From Candidatus Moraniibacteriota bacterium (GTDB lineage: Bacteria; Patescibacteriota; Minisyncoccia; Moranbacterales; UBA9337): 7,624 bases of DNA. Under the pieces are notes generated by a model. That model saw nothing but the letters and a program-made list of their open reading frames with translations. It did not search any database and was not told the DNA's origin. Each line of letters starts with the position of its first letter. Position 1 is the first letter of the stretch. The stretch lies in NCBI GenBank assembly GCA_018400055.1, contig JAGYNK010000051.1:1-7624 (forward strand), given 5' to 3'. The translations under genes were made by a program, and so were the position numbers. This document shows positions 1-6,058 of this stretch, piece by piece.

Positions 1-44
1 TTCGGGATTCTTCACTCCACTATGTTTCGCTCAGAATGACACAT
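1..44. repeat. Dispersed repeat, partial at window edge
   Basis: Read on the minus strand this begins TGTCATTCTGAGCG and ends GAATCCCGAA, the layout of short dispersed repeats common in many bacterial genomes. The element at 1708-1760 has the same ends (TGTCATTC ... GAATCC). A near-complementary copy of the outer end, GATTCCCGAA, lies at 88-97 and matches at 9 of 10 positions, so the element may extend to about 97. No coding frame is evident in 1-117. Family membership is recognised from pattern only. Confidence 0.5.
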
Positions 45-113
45 TTATTATATTTCGTAATTCAAGGTTATTATATCACAGTTTAATGATTCCCGAAGCA
101 CCGCCTAAAACAT

Positions 114-142
114 AAAAGCAGGCTTAATGCCTGCCTTTTTAT
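114..142. terminator. Intrinsic terminator, possibly bidirectional
   Basis: A GCAGGC / GCCTGC stem (118-123 and 129-134) has a 5-base loop. On the plus strand it is followed by C and five T; on the minus strand by four T. It lies 77 bases past the stop of the minus-strand LysM-CHAP gene and is the first hairpin there, so it probably ends that transcript. The better T tract on the plus strand suggests it may also end a plus-strand transcript entering from outside the window. Confidence 0.65.
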
Positions 143-143
143 T

Positions 144-216
144 AGTAATCAGTAATCAGGAGATTTAATTTCTAATATTGAGTTATCGGTTGTAAATTAT
201 AAGTTGCGAGTTAGTA
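144..216. repeat. Heptanucleotide repeat arrays
   Basis: Two copies of AGTAATC lie at 144-157. From 182 to 216 there are five degenerate 7-base units in register: GTTATCG, GTTGTAA, ATTATAA, GTTGCGA, GTTAGTA. The second array runs into the stop codon of the minus-strand gene (211-213). It shares the 7-base period with arrays at 3377-3411, 5091-5110, 5216-5247 and 6619-6640. Heptamer tandem repeats (STRR) are known from cyanobacteria; the resemblance is in period only. Confidence 0.6.
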
Positions 217-1278
217 AATATATCCCTTGATCACCCTGCTGCTGGAAGATAAAGTTCTTCTGGAGACCTTACCCCAACCTCTGTAGTTCATTTCGGATAT
301 GGTAACATTTCCCTTGCTAACTTTTTCCACAATGCCGACATGCCCCCACCATGACTCAGAAGTTACGATAATGGATCCTTTTTTCGGAGTTTTGCCTGTT
401 TTATAACCACTGACTTTAGCATGATAAAGCCATGTTCCGGCGTTTCCTCCCCAAGGAACATAGCGCTTTTGGGCAACATACCAAGTGCAATAACCGTAAG
501 GAAAAGAATGTCCCGTGCCGGCTTTTCCTTCCAGTTTTTTCCATCCGGAAACTGCCGGAGAACCGCCCGTGGAAGTAGCATACTGCCTGCGCGCAATGGT
601 TGAGGAATCAGTTTCGCTTTGTGGAATTTCTTTTTCGCCGCCGGGAATAATTATTTCTTGACCTTCTTTTATTTCTCCATCAGCCGGAAGCTCGTTAAAG
701 GCAATGATCTTTGCTTCGTCAGCCTCGTATTCTTCAGCAATACTTTTAATTGAATCATTTTTTTTGACGGTATGCGACAAGCCGGCCACAGGAAGAATGA
801 ATATCTTGTCTTCGGGCATAATGGAGTCAATATCTTCTATATCGTTTGCCCAAAGAATGGTATTTACTGTAATATTATAAGCCACAGCTATAGAGCTGAC
901 GGTATCGCCTTCTTTCACTTCGTATATAATAACTCCTTCGTCTTCCTTGGGATCTTTCAAAACGGGGCTGTCTTTAGCCACCATCACTTGACCTTGATTT
1001 CCTTGAACAATAGAAACTTCGTCTTCGTTGTCTTTTTTGGAATTGACGTCTACTGCAGCGCTGGCTTGCGCCAAAGGAACAAAAGCCAGTCCGCTTTCCC
1101 GGTTTATTTGTCCGCTAATCTTATTTTTGCGGGGACTTTCAATTTCGTCATTGCTATTCCAATATCCAAATAAAAAACCGCGGGACTCTTTGCCGGAAGC
1201 CAAATTAGTAGCTATCACCAAAATGGCACTAGAAATTACTACGGTTAAAGCGGAATAATTCCTTAAAACATGCAGCAA
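211..1278 (-). CDS. LysM-CHAP peptidoglycan hydrolase
   Basis: A 355-residue cell-wall protein. Residues 8-27 form one hydrophobic segment after a basic start, which reads as a signal anchor or signal peptide; no lipobox is seen. Two LysM domains follow, at about 118-164 (YEVKEGDTVSSIA ... ILP) and 168-213 (HTVKKNDSIKSIA ... IIIPGG); this fold binds N-acetylglucosamine glycans. A Ser/Thr/Gly linker leads to a C-terminal CHAP domain at about 258-352. Its catalytic Cys264 (YGYCTWYVA), His313 (WWGHVGIVE) and Glu329/Asn331 (SEMNY) are all present, so it should be an active amidase or endopeptidase cleaving peptidoglycan outside the membrane, for growth or daughter-cell separation. The start is TTG at 1278, with AGGA eight bases upstream (1290-1287); it is uncertain because the frame is open back to 1422. 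The gene is monocistronic and divergent from xerC. Confidence 0.9.
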   Translation of the reverse strand: MLHVLRNYSALTVVISSAILVIATNLASGKESRGFLFGYWNSNDEIESPRKNKISGQINRESGLAFVPLAQASAAVDVNSKKDNEDEVSIVQGNQGQVMVAKDSPVLKDPKEDEGVIIYEVKEGDTVSSIAVAYNITVNTILWANDIEDIDSIMPEDKIFILPVAGLSHTVKKNDSIKSIAEEYEADEAKIIAFNELPADGEIKEGQEIIIPGGEKEIPQSETDSSTIARRQYATSTGGSPAVSGWKKLEGKAGTGHSFPYGYCTWYVAQKRYVPWGGNAGTWLYHAKVSGYKTGKTPKKGSIIVTSESWWGHVGIVEKVSKGNVTISEMNYRGWGKVSRRTLSSSSRVIKGYIY

Positions 1279-1448
1279 TTTTATGGTCCTGCGTTCCTTA
1301 ATTAGATTAGCAAAATTCGCCTGCCAGTAATAAGCCTTGGTTTGAATATCTTTTAATTTCAGACTTAGCTTTCCCGGTCTTGAATGACAAATAAAAATTT
1401 GCCTACTAATAGTATTTATCCTTCATTTAGTTTTAACCTTAAGGCATT

Positions 1449-1535
1449 ATAATATAACTGTCTGTTCTGCCTATCAATTAAAACTCTAAATTTTATGCTT
1501 AAAAGGTAGTATAAAGGATGTTAAAAATTTGTCAA
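1449..1535 (-). promoter_or_regulatory. Two sigma-70 promoters for the LysM-CHAP gene
   Basis: On the minus strand, TTGACA (1535-1530) and TATACT (1513-1508) are 16 bases apart, a near-consensus promoter. Closer to the gene, TTGATA (1477-1472) and TATTAT (1454-1449) are 17 apart. Expected starts are near 1501 and 1442, leaving leaders of about 220 and 165 bases before the TTG codon. This is motif reading only; the AT-rich background raises the chance of false -10 boxes, but the 1508-1535 pair is hard to dismiss. Confidence 0.6.
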
Positions 1536-1707
1536 ATAATTTTTTAGAGCTTATTCACAGCAACTATTTTGGCTTAAATAAAATAAAAAATAGGAATATT
1601 TTTATTTTTAATGATTGACTTTTTATTTTCGGCAAATTGGGATAAAATGAGAGTAGTTTTTTTATAGCTTATTATGAATCTGTAACTTTTTCCGTCTGTC
1701 TTCTGCT

Positions 1708-1781
1708 TGTCATTCCGGAATTTTTTCCAGAATGCAATGAAGGAAAAATATCCGGAATCCAGTTTACCTACCGACAGGCAG
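1708..1781. repeat. Dispersed palindromic repeat
   Basis: It starts TGTCATTCCGGA and ends TCCGGAATCC. The 17-base arms 1712-1728 and 1742-1758 match at 15 of 17 positions around a 13-base loop. The adjoining CTACCGACAGGCAG (1768-1781) shares the 10-mer CTACCGACAG with 3410-3419 and GACAGGCAG with 3352-3360, both inside the helicase gene. No transposase is present, so it is a non-autonomous or passive repeat. Confidence 0.6.
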
Positions 1782-1846
1782 AGCTAATTAAAATCTTTAA
1801 GTGTGAGATAAGTGAAATTATAGGTTCCGGATAAATTTTTCCGCTT

Positions 1847-1861
1847 TCCGCCAAAGGCGGA
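1847..1861. repeat. Short hairpin repeat, copy 1
   Basis: TCCGCC and GGCGGA form a perfect 6-bp stem around AAA. The copy at 5110-5124 in the helicase gene has the same shape (TCAGCC, CAA, GGCTGA) and differs in the stem by a paired C-G to A-T exchange, so the hairpin is kept. Confidence 0.5.
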
Positions 1862-1934
1862 CAGGCGCTCCAAAATCTTCCGAAATAACATAAAGTTTCG
1901 TAATTTCTTAAAATTAATAATTCACAAATAAATC

Positions 1935-2840
1935 ATGAACATTAAAACTCTCCTTATAGAATTTCTGGAGCATTTGGAAATTGAATTGAACCGTTCACCC
2001 AGAACGGTGGAAAATTACCACCGCGGCTTAAAACATTTTTTCAATTGGGCAAAAATTGAAAAGCCCGAAGACATTAATTCAAATTTGGTGAAAAAATACC
2101 GCCTTTATCTTAACCGACGACAAGACGCCAAGGGAAATTATTTGAAATCAGCCACTCAAAATAATTACGTTATCGCCTTACGCGGTTTCTTAAAATACTT
2201 AGCCAAGCAAGATATTGAAGCGCTTTCAGCAGAAAAAGTGGAAATAGGCAAAAGTCCGCGGCGAGAGGTGGAGTTCTTAGAAGCTGAGGAAGTGGACCGC
2301 CTTTTAAATTCAGCTAACGAAACTAGTTTAAAATCTCTGCGCGACCGGGCTATTTTAGAACTTCTTTTCTCCGCCGGTTTGCGTGTTTCGGAATTGGTAA
2401 ATACAAATAGAGATAAGATTAATTTGGAAAAACAAAATTTCAGCGTTAAAGGAAAGGGCGGAAAGATTAGAATCGTTTTTATTTCCGACACCGCCAAGGA
2501 AGCGCTGGATAAATATCTTAAAAAAAGAAGTGATATTGATCCGGCGCTTTTTGTCCGTGTCGGAAAAAAAGCTTCCAAAAGCAATGATCTGCGACTGACA
2601 TCCAGAAGTGTTCAAAGAATTATAAAAAAATACGCCGCTAAAGCAGGAATTATAAAGGATGTTCATCCACATACACTGCGTCATACTTTCGCTACTGATT
2701 TATTGGCTAACGGAGCTGATATCCGTAGTGTTCAGGAAATGTTGGGACATTCTTCCATCACCACCACGCAAATTTATACCCATATTACTAACCGCCGTTT
2801 GGAGGGAGTGCATCAGAAGTTTCATAGAAAGCGGCAATGA
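1935..2840 (+). CDS. xerC/xerD-like: Tyrosine recombinase XerC/XerD family
   Basis: A 301-residue site-specific recombinase of normal family length. An N-terminal SAM-like core-binding domain spans about 1-95 (RSPRTVENYHRGLKHFFNW) and the catalytic domain about 110-295. Every catalytic residue is present: Arg150 (AGLRVSEL), Lys174 (KGKGGK), His246 and Arg249 (HPHTLRH), His272 (LGHSS) and nucleophile Tyr281 (QIYTH). Relative to E. coli XerD they are all shifted by two. It likely resolves chromosome dimers at a dif site at cell division; whether it acts alone, as single Xer enzymes do in some bacteria, cannot be told from one window. No flanking integrase cargo or attachment repeats are seen, so a housekeeping role is more likely than a prophage one. 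The ATG start has no Shine-Dalgarno sequence. The gene has its own terminator and stands apart from uvrD. XerC versus XerD cannot be decided. Confidence 0.93.
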   Translation: MNIKTLLIEFLEHLEIELNRSPRTVENYHRGLKHFFNWAKIEKPEDINSNLVKKYRLYLNRRQDAKGNYLKSATQNNYVIALRGFLKYLAKQDIEALSAEKVEIGKSPRREVEFLEAEEVDRLLNSANETSLKSLRDRAILELLFSAGLRVSELVNTNRDKINLEKQNFSVKGKGGKIRIVFISDTAKEALDKYLKKRSDIDPALFVRVGKKASKSNDLRLTSRSVQRIIKKYAAKAGIIKDVHPHTLRHTFATDLLANGADIRSVQEMLGHSSITTTQIYTHITNRRLEGVHQKFHRKRQ

Positions 2841-2879
2841 TAAAATTACATTAAAAAAAATTAGTATACTAAAAATTCC

Positions 2880-2912
2880 GACGCTTCGTGAATTGCAACG
2901 GCGTCTTTTTTT
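2880..2912 (+). terminator. Intrinsic terminator after the recombinase gene
   Basis: GACGC (2880-2884) pairs with GCGTC (2901-2905). After a two-base bulge, CGT (2887-2889) pairs with ACG (2898-2900), around an 8-base loop. Seven T follow (2906-2912). It sits 40 bases past the recombinase stop and just ahead of the helicase promoter. Confidence 0.75.
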
Positions 2913-2923
2913 ATTTAACAATT

Positions 2924-2948
2924 TTGTCATTAAGGGGTATGCTATAAT
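2924..2948 (+). promoter_or_regulatory. Extended -10 promoter for uvrD-rnpA
   Basis: TGCTATAAT (2940-2948) is a consensus extended -10 box (TGnTATAAT). TTGTCA lies at 2924-2929, but only 13 bases upstream instead of 17, so the extended -10 probably does most of the work. Transcription from about 2955 would give a leader of some 143 bases before the ATG at 3098. Confidence 0.65.
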
Positions 2949-3033
2949 GGTTGCAGAAAACATATAAACCTTTTCTTCTTTTTGCCTGCCATTATTGCAT
3001 GACTGGGAAGAGGAAATGCCTGAAAGGTAGAGA

Positions 3034-3086
3034 GGGGGTACATAAACGCACCACCCCTTTAATTCCCCTCCTCAAAGAGGAGGGGG
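3034..3086 (+). promoter_or_regulatory. Hairpin repeat that buries the uvrD ribosome binding site
   Basis: CCCCTCCTC (3065-3073), AAA, GAGGAGGGG (3077-3085) form a perfect 9-bp hairpin. The only Shine-Dalgarno match before the ATG at 3098, GGAGG (3079-3083), lies in its 3' arm. A second G-rich stretch, GAGGGG (3032-3037), can pair with CCCCTC (3065-3070) instead, which would free the binding site. The sequence resembles dispersed C-rich/G-rich palindromes seen in many genomes, so it may be an inserted repeat. The regulatory reading is inference. Confidence 0.5.
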
Positions 3087-3097
3087 CAATAAAAATT

Positions 3098-5395
3098 ATG
3101 AACAACTTATTGAAAAATCTCAATCCCGCTCAGCAAGAAGCGGTTAAAGCCACGGAAGGCCCGGTTTTAATTATCGCCGGAGCCGGATCAGGCAAAACCA
3201 GAACGCTTACTCATCGGGTGGCGTATTTAATAAAGGAGAAAAAAATAAATCCGCAGAATATTTTAGCGGTGACTTTTACTAATAAAGCCGCTCAAGAAAT
3301 GAAAGAGAGAATCACTAAATTACTGGAAGCAAGAAACCTGCCTTGCCGGCAGACAGGCAGGCAAGAAGCAAGTAGTGCAAGCTATAAACTACAAGCTACA
3401 AGCTACAAGCTACCGACAGTTGGCACTTTTCATTCTATTTGCGCACGTATTTTAAGAAGAGAAATAGATAAATTGGGATATGAAAAATCTTTCAATATAT
3501 TTGACGCTCAAGATCAGCTGGCGCTGGTAAAAAGAATTTTTAAGGAATTAAGCATCAGTAAAGAACAATTTCATCCGGCTTCAATCTTGACCGCCATAAG
3601 CGAAGCTAAAAATAAATTTATTGATGAGGAGGCGTTTTCCCGGCAAGCAGAAGGATTTTATGAGGAGACAGTAGCTAAAATTTATACCAACTACCAAAAG
3701 GAATTAAAAACAAACAACACTTTGGACTTTGATGATTTAATCAGGCTGACGGTAAAAATATTCCAAGAATTTCCGGAGGCGCTAAAAAAGTACCAAAATT
3801 TATTTCGTTATGTTTTAGTGGATGAATATCAAGACACCAACCATGCCCAATATCTTTTGGTAAAATTGCTTTCCCAAAAACATCACAATCTCTGCGTCGT
3901 GGGAGACGACTGGCAATCAATCTATGGCTGGCGGCAAGCAGACATCAGAAACATTTTAAGTTTTGAAAAAGATTATCCCGGAGCTAAAATTATCAAACTG
4001 GAGCAAAATTACCGTTCCACTAAGATTATTCTAGACGCAGCTCATGAAATAATTTCCAAAAATATAAATCGCAAGGATAAAAAAGTTTGGACAGAGAACA
4101 AGCAGGGGTATCCCGTGGCGGTTTATGAAGCTAATGACGAAAAAGATGAAGCTGAATTGATCGCCGAAGAAATTAAAGAAAAAATTAGTGCCGAGAATAA
4201 AAAATATAATTATTCGGACTTTGCGATTTTATACCGCACTAACGCCCAATCCAGAATTATAGAGGAAACTTTTCTAAAAGAATCCATTCCTTATAGAATT
4301 GTCGGAGGTTTAAAATTTTATCAAAGAAAAGAAATAAAAGATATGATCGCTTATCTTCGTGTTATTCAAAACGGGAGCGATTATGTTTCTCTGGAAAGAA
4401 TTGTCAATGAACCGCGAAGAGGAATAGGAAAAATGACTCTGACTAAATGGCTGACTTTCGCCAAAAAAAATAACTTAAGTTTAATAGAAGCCGGAGACAA
4501 AATAAATCCCGAAAATTCGGAATTAAAGGAGGCTAAAATTAAAATTATTAAAAAATTCTGCGATTTTATATTTAAAATGAGAGATTTCAAGGAAAGGATA
4601 AGCTTGGCGAATTTAATTGAGAAAATTTTCAGAGACAGCAGTTATGAGGACAGTTTGACTAAAATGGGAATTGAAGGGGAAACGCGCATAGAAAATGTTC
4701 GAGAGCTTTTAAGCGTAGCCGGCAAATATAAAGAAGGAAATGCCGGTATACCTTTGGAGTTATTTTTAGAAGAAGTGGCTTTGGTAGCGGATACGGACGA
4801 TATTGACCAAGATCAAAATTCAGTCCATCTGATGACTTTGCATAGTGCCAAGGGACTGGAGTTTCCCACCGTTTTTATTGTAGGTTTGGAAGAAGGAATT
4901 TTGCCGCATTCTCGTAGTATGCTAAATGAAAATGAAATGGAGGAAGAAAGAAGACTGATGTATGTGGGAATTACCCGTGCTAAAGAAAGAGTCAGCCTCC
5001 TTTACGCGGAAACGCGTTCCATTTTCGGTTCAACTCAAGCTAATCCCCCATCACGCTTTTTGGATGATATCCCCACACATCTTGTGCGAAATTTCCAATT
5101 TCCAATTTCTCAGCCCAAGGCTGACCAGTCTCTGAATGGCAATTACCAAAAAAATCAAAAATCCCAAATTATAAACTCCAGACAAACTCAAAATTTCAAT
5201 AAACAAAACCAAGATATTCAAAATTCAAAATTCAAAATTCAAAATTCTAGCTTCAGTGACGGTCAGCGCGTCCGTCATCCGGATTTCGGTGAAGGAGTGG
5301 TCATTTCCACGCAAGATGATATTATTACGGTAGCTTTTATGAAAGAAGGAATTAAAAAACTGTCTCTTTCGTTTGCTCCGTTGGAAAAAATATAA
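3098..5395 (+). CDS. uvrD/pcrA-like: UvrD/PcrA-type superfamily 1A DNA helicase
   Basis: A 765-residue ATP-driven 3'-5' helicase for nucleotide excision and mismatch repair or for removing proteins from DNA. All SF1A motifs are present: Walker A AGAGSGKT (27-34), Ia TFTNKAAQEMKERI (59-72), Ib GTFHS (109-113), Walker B VDEYQDT (241-247), III GDDWQSIYGWRQ (269-280), IV LEQNYRST (301-308), V MTLHSAKGLEFP (579-590) and VI EERRLMYVGITRAKE (616-630). Residues about 721-765 (HPDFGEGVV ... LSFAPLEKI) match the PcrA C-terminal Tudor-like domain, which in PcrA contacts RNA polymerase. Start: ATG 3098, directly before the conserved NLNPAQQEAV. The frame is open back to TTG 2951, but that stretch translates a repeat. 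Odd: residues about 79-107 and 665-718 are encoded by repeats and lengthen the protein between conserved parts. rnpA starts 9 bases after its stop. Confidence 0.95.
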   Translation: MNNLLKNLNPAQQEAVKATEGPVLIIAGAGSGKTRTLTHRVAYLIKEKKINPQNILAVTFTNKAAQEMKERITKLLEARNLPCRQTGRQEASSASYKLQATSYKLPTVGTFHSICARILRREIDKLGYEKSFNIFDAQDQLALVKRIFKELSISKEQFHPASILTAISEAKNKFIDEEAFSRQAEGFYEETVAKIYTNYQKELKTNNTLDFDDLIRLTVKIFQEFPEALKKYQNLFRYVLVDEYQDTNHAQYLLVKLLSQKHHNLCVVGDDWQSIYGWRQADIRNILSFEKDYPGAKIIKLEQNYRSTKIILDAAHEIISKNINRKDKKVWTENKQGYPVAVYEANDEKDEAELIAEEIKEKISAENKKYNYSDFAILYRTNAQSRIIEETFLKESIPYRIVGGLKFYQRKEIKDMIAYLRVIQNGSDYVSLERIVNEPRRGIGKMTLTKWLTFAKKNNLSLIEAGDKINPENSELKEAKIKIIKKFCDFIFKMRDFKERISLANLIEKIFRDSSYEDSLTKMGIEGETRIENVRELLSVAGKYKEGNAGIPLELFLEEVALVADTDDIDQDQNSVHLMTLHSAKGLEFPTVFIVGLEEGILPHSRSMLNENEMEEERRLMYVGITRAKERVSLLYAETRSIFGSTQANPPSRFLDDIPTHLVRNFQFPISQPKADQSLNGNYQKNQKSQIINSRQTQNFNKQNQDIQNSKFKIQNSSFSDGQRVRHPDFGEGVVISTQDDIITVAFMKEGIKKLSLSFAPLEKI
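3337..3419 (+). repeat. In-frame repeat insert between helicase motifs Ia and Ib
   Basis: A palindrome (CCTGCCT 3337-3343, AGGCAGG 3355-3361) is followed by a heptamer array at 3377-3411: GCAAGCT, ATAAACT, then three exact ACAAGCT. After it comes CTACCGACAG (3410-3419), shared with the intergenic repeat at 1768-1777. It encodes residues about 79-107, including SYKLQAT and SYKLPTV, one protein heptad per three DNA units. The equivalent PcrA loop is recalled to be about 20 residues shorter. Confidence 0.7.
5091..5124 (+). repeat. Heptamer array and hairpin repeat copy 2, in the helicase linker
   Basis: ATTTCCA occurs twice plus ATTTCT (5091-5110), directly followed by the hairpin TCAGCC-CAA-GGCTGA (5110-5124), related to 1847-1861. 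Both lie in the linker between the last helicase motif and the C-terminal Tudor-like domain and are translated in frame (FQFPISQPKADQ). Confidence 0.55.
5216..5247 (+). repeat. Heptamer array (ATTCAAA) in the helicase linker
   Basis: Four exact ATTCAAA units (5216-5243) plus ATTC. They encode the Asn/Lys/Phe-rich stretch QNSKFKIQNSSF just ahead of the Tudor-like domain. Confidence 0.75.
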
Positions 5396-5404
5396 TAAAA
5401 TTTT

Positions 5405-5755
5405 ATGCTTCCCAAAAAATATCGCCTCATTAGTAAAAAAGACTTTGAAAAAGTTTTTAAAACCGGCCGAGGACGGCACGGTAAAATTTTAGGAATAAAA
5501 TTTGCTCAAAACAATCTGGAAAATTCCCGATTCGGTTTTATTATTTCCAAAAAGGTTTCTCCTAAGGCGGTAATGAGAAATAGAATTAAGAGACAAGTTA
5601 GAGAAATTATTCATTTAAATTTAGATAGTATTAAAAACGGCCTAGATATAGTGATAATCTGCCACCCGGAAATTATAAAAAAGAATTATCAGGAAATAGA
5701 AGAAGCAATATTAAAAACTATCAAGGAGATAAAAATATTAAACCTTAAAAACTAA
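5405..5755 (+). CDS. rnpA: Ribonuclease P protein component
   Basis: A 116-residue basic protein, the normal size for RnpA. It binds the catalytic RNase P RNA and helps it remove 5' leaders from precursor tRNAs. The N-terminal LPKKYRLISKKDFEKVFKTG (2-21) matches the family's opening, FGFIISKKV (43-51) the central strand, and AVMRNRIKRQVRE (55-67) the RNR signature helix. The ATG start lies 9 bases after the helicase stop, so the two are probably co-transcribed. No Shine-Dalgarno sequence precedes it; TATAAT at 5391-5396 sits where a -10 box for a leaderless rnpA transcript would lie, though no good -35 is seen. Unusually, rpmH is not its upstream partner and no yidC follows within the window. 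RNase P RNA itself is not in the window. Confidence 0.95.
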   Translation: MLPKKYRLISKKDFEKVFKTGRGRHGKILGIKFAQNNLENSRFGFIISKKVSPKAVMRNRIKRQVREIIHLNLDSIKNGLDIVIICHPEIIKKNYQEIEEAILKTIKEIKILNLKN

Positions 5756-5784
5756 TATCATTCCCGGATACAATATTATAAAAA

Positions 5785-5824
5785 TAGATGCTCTTAACAT
5801 ACGATCGTAAGTTAACGGCATCTA
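5785..5824. repeat. 40-bp near-perfect palindrome downstream of rnpA
   Basis: The two 20-base arms meet at CGATCG and match at 17 of 20 positions: TAGATGC ... TTAAC ... TACGA against the mirrored right arm. No T tract follows on either strand beyond four T, so it is a poor terminator. The inner half-sites TATGTTAA and TAAGTTAA face each other. An operator, a recombination site or an RNA hairpin are all possible. Confidence 0.6.
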
Positions 5825-5845
5825 ATTATCTGAGATAAAAATATC

Positions 5846-5880
5846 AATTAAAGATTGCGGAATCAAATCTTTAATTCTGC
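5846..5880 (+). repeat. Perfect 11-bp inverted repeat with a competing stem
   Basis: AATTAAAGATT (5846-5856) and AATCTTTAATT (5866-5876) are exact complements around a 9-base loop. GCGGAAT (5857-5863) in that loop can pair with ATTCTGC (5874-5880), using one G-U, and this excludes the first stem. Confidence 0.55.
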
Positions 5881-5986
5881 GTTGACATTCAGTTCGTGAC
5901 TATAAATTAATTCTAAAACTTTCCTGATTCATTTCTTATTATCGTCAGTATGATTATTGGCAAGCAGTAGTGTTATGTTTTGAACT

Positions 5987-6022
5987 TTTTACCATTCGAT
6001 CTTGTAAAATTGAATGGTAAAA
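5987..6022. repeat. Perfect 11-bp inverted repeat
   Basis: TTTTACCATTC (5987-5997) and GAATGGTAAAA (6012-6022) are exact complements around a 14-base loop. No T tract follows on either strand, so it is not an ordinary terminator. Confidence 0.6.
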
Positions 6023-6058
6023 TTGAATCTATAATCTTAATTCATTATTAAAAATATT

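Larger units (their letters stand above)
1279..1934. other. Divergent intergenic region
   Basis: This 656-base AT-rich gap separates the minus-strand hydrolase from plus-strand xerC. It holds the hydrolase promoters, a dispersed palindrome (1708-1760), a CTACCGACAGGCAG repeat fragment (1768-1781) and a short hairpin repeat (1847-1861). A lone TTATTCACA at 1551-1559 fits a DnaA-box pattern but stands alone. For xerC, only a weak TTGACT (1615-1620) followed by an off-spaced TAAAAT (1643-1648) is seen. Bases 1279-1422 are open in the hydrolase frame and could encode more of that protein. No other gene is supported. Confidence 0.6.
5756..6058 (+). other. Gene-free region rich in inverted repeats; possible small RNA
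   Basis: No coding frame of note. It holds three strong inverted repeats (5785-5824, 5846-5876, 5987-6022) and ends at the terminator 6059-6089. TTGACA (5882-5887) and TATAAA (5901-5906) could start a transcript near 5913, although the 13-base spacer is short; that RNA would be about 175 bases. GATTCA (5926-5931) can pair with TGAATC (6024-6029) to enclose the 5987-6022 hairpin. Conserved motifs of RNase P RNA, SRP RNA or tmRNA are not seen. It could equally be the rnpA 3' untranslated region. Confidence 0.4.

Noticed and set aside
421..1258. Plus-strand open frames opposite the LysM-CHAP gene
   Set aside because: They are antisense to a gene with intact catalytic motifs and have no recognisable domains or ribosome binding sites.
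1551..1559. DnaA box TTATTCACA as sign of oriC
   Set aside because: A single 9-mer match without neighbours is expected by chance in AT-rich DNA.
1615..1648. xerC promoter TTGACT ... TAAAAT
   Set aside because: The 22-base spacer is too long, and it lies nearly 290 bases before the gene; mentioned only as weak.
2951..3097. N-terminal extension of the helicase from TTG 2951
   Set aside because: It translates the dispersed palindrome (TPLIPLLKEEG) and would begin at the predicted transcription start; the ATG at 3098 directly precedes the conserved helicase opening.
3377..5247. CRISPR or transposon reading of the repeats
   Set aside because: Units are only 7 bases without spacers, and no transposase, terminal repeats with target duplication or cas genes are present.
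5785..5824. Calling the palindrome a dif site
   Set aside because: Half-sites resemble the XerD arm, but the spacer does not fit the 11-6-11 layout and both arms are of the same type.
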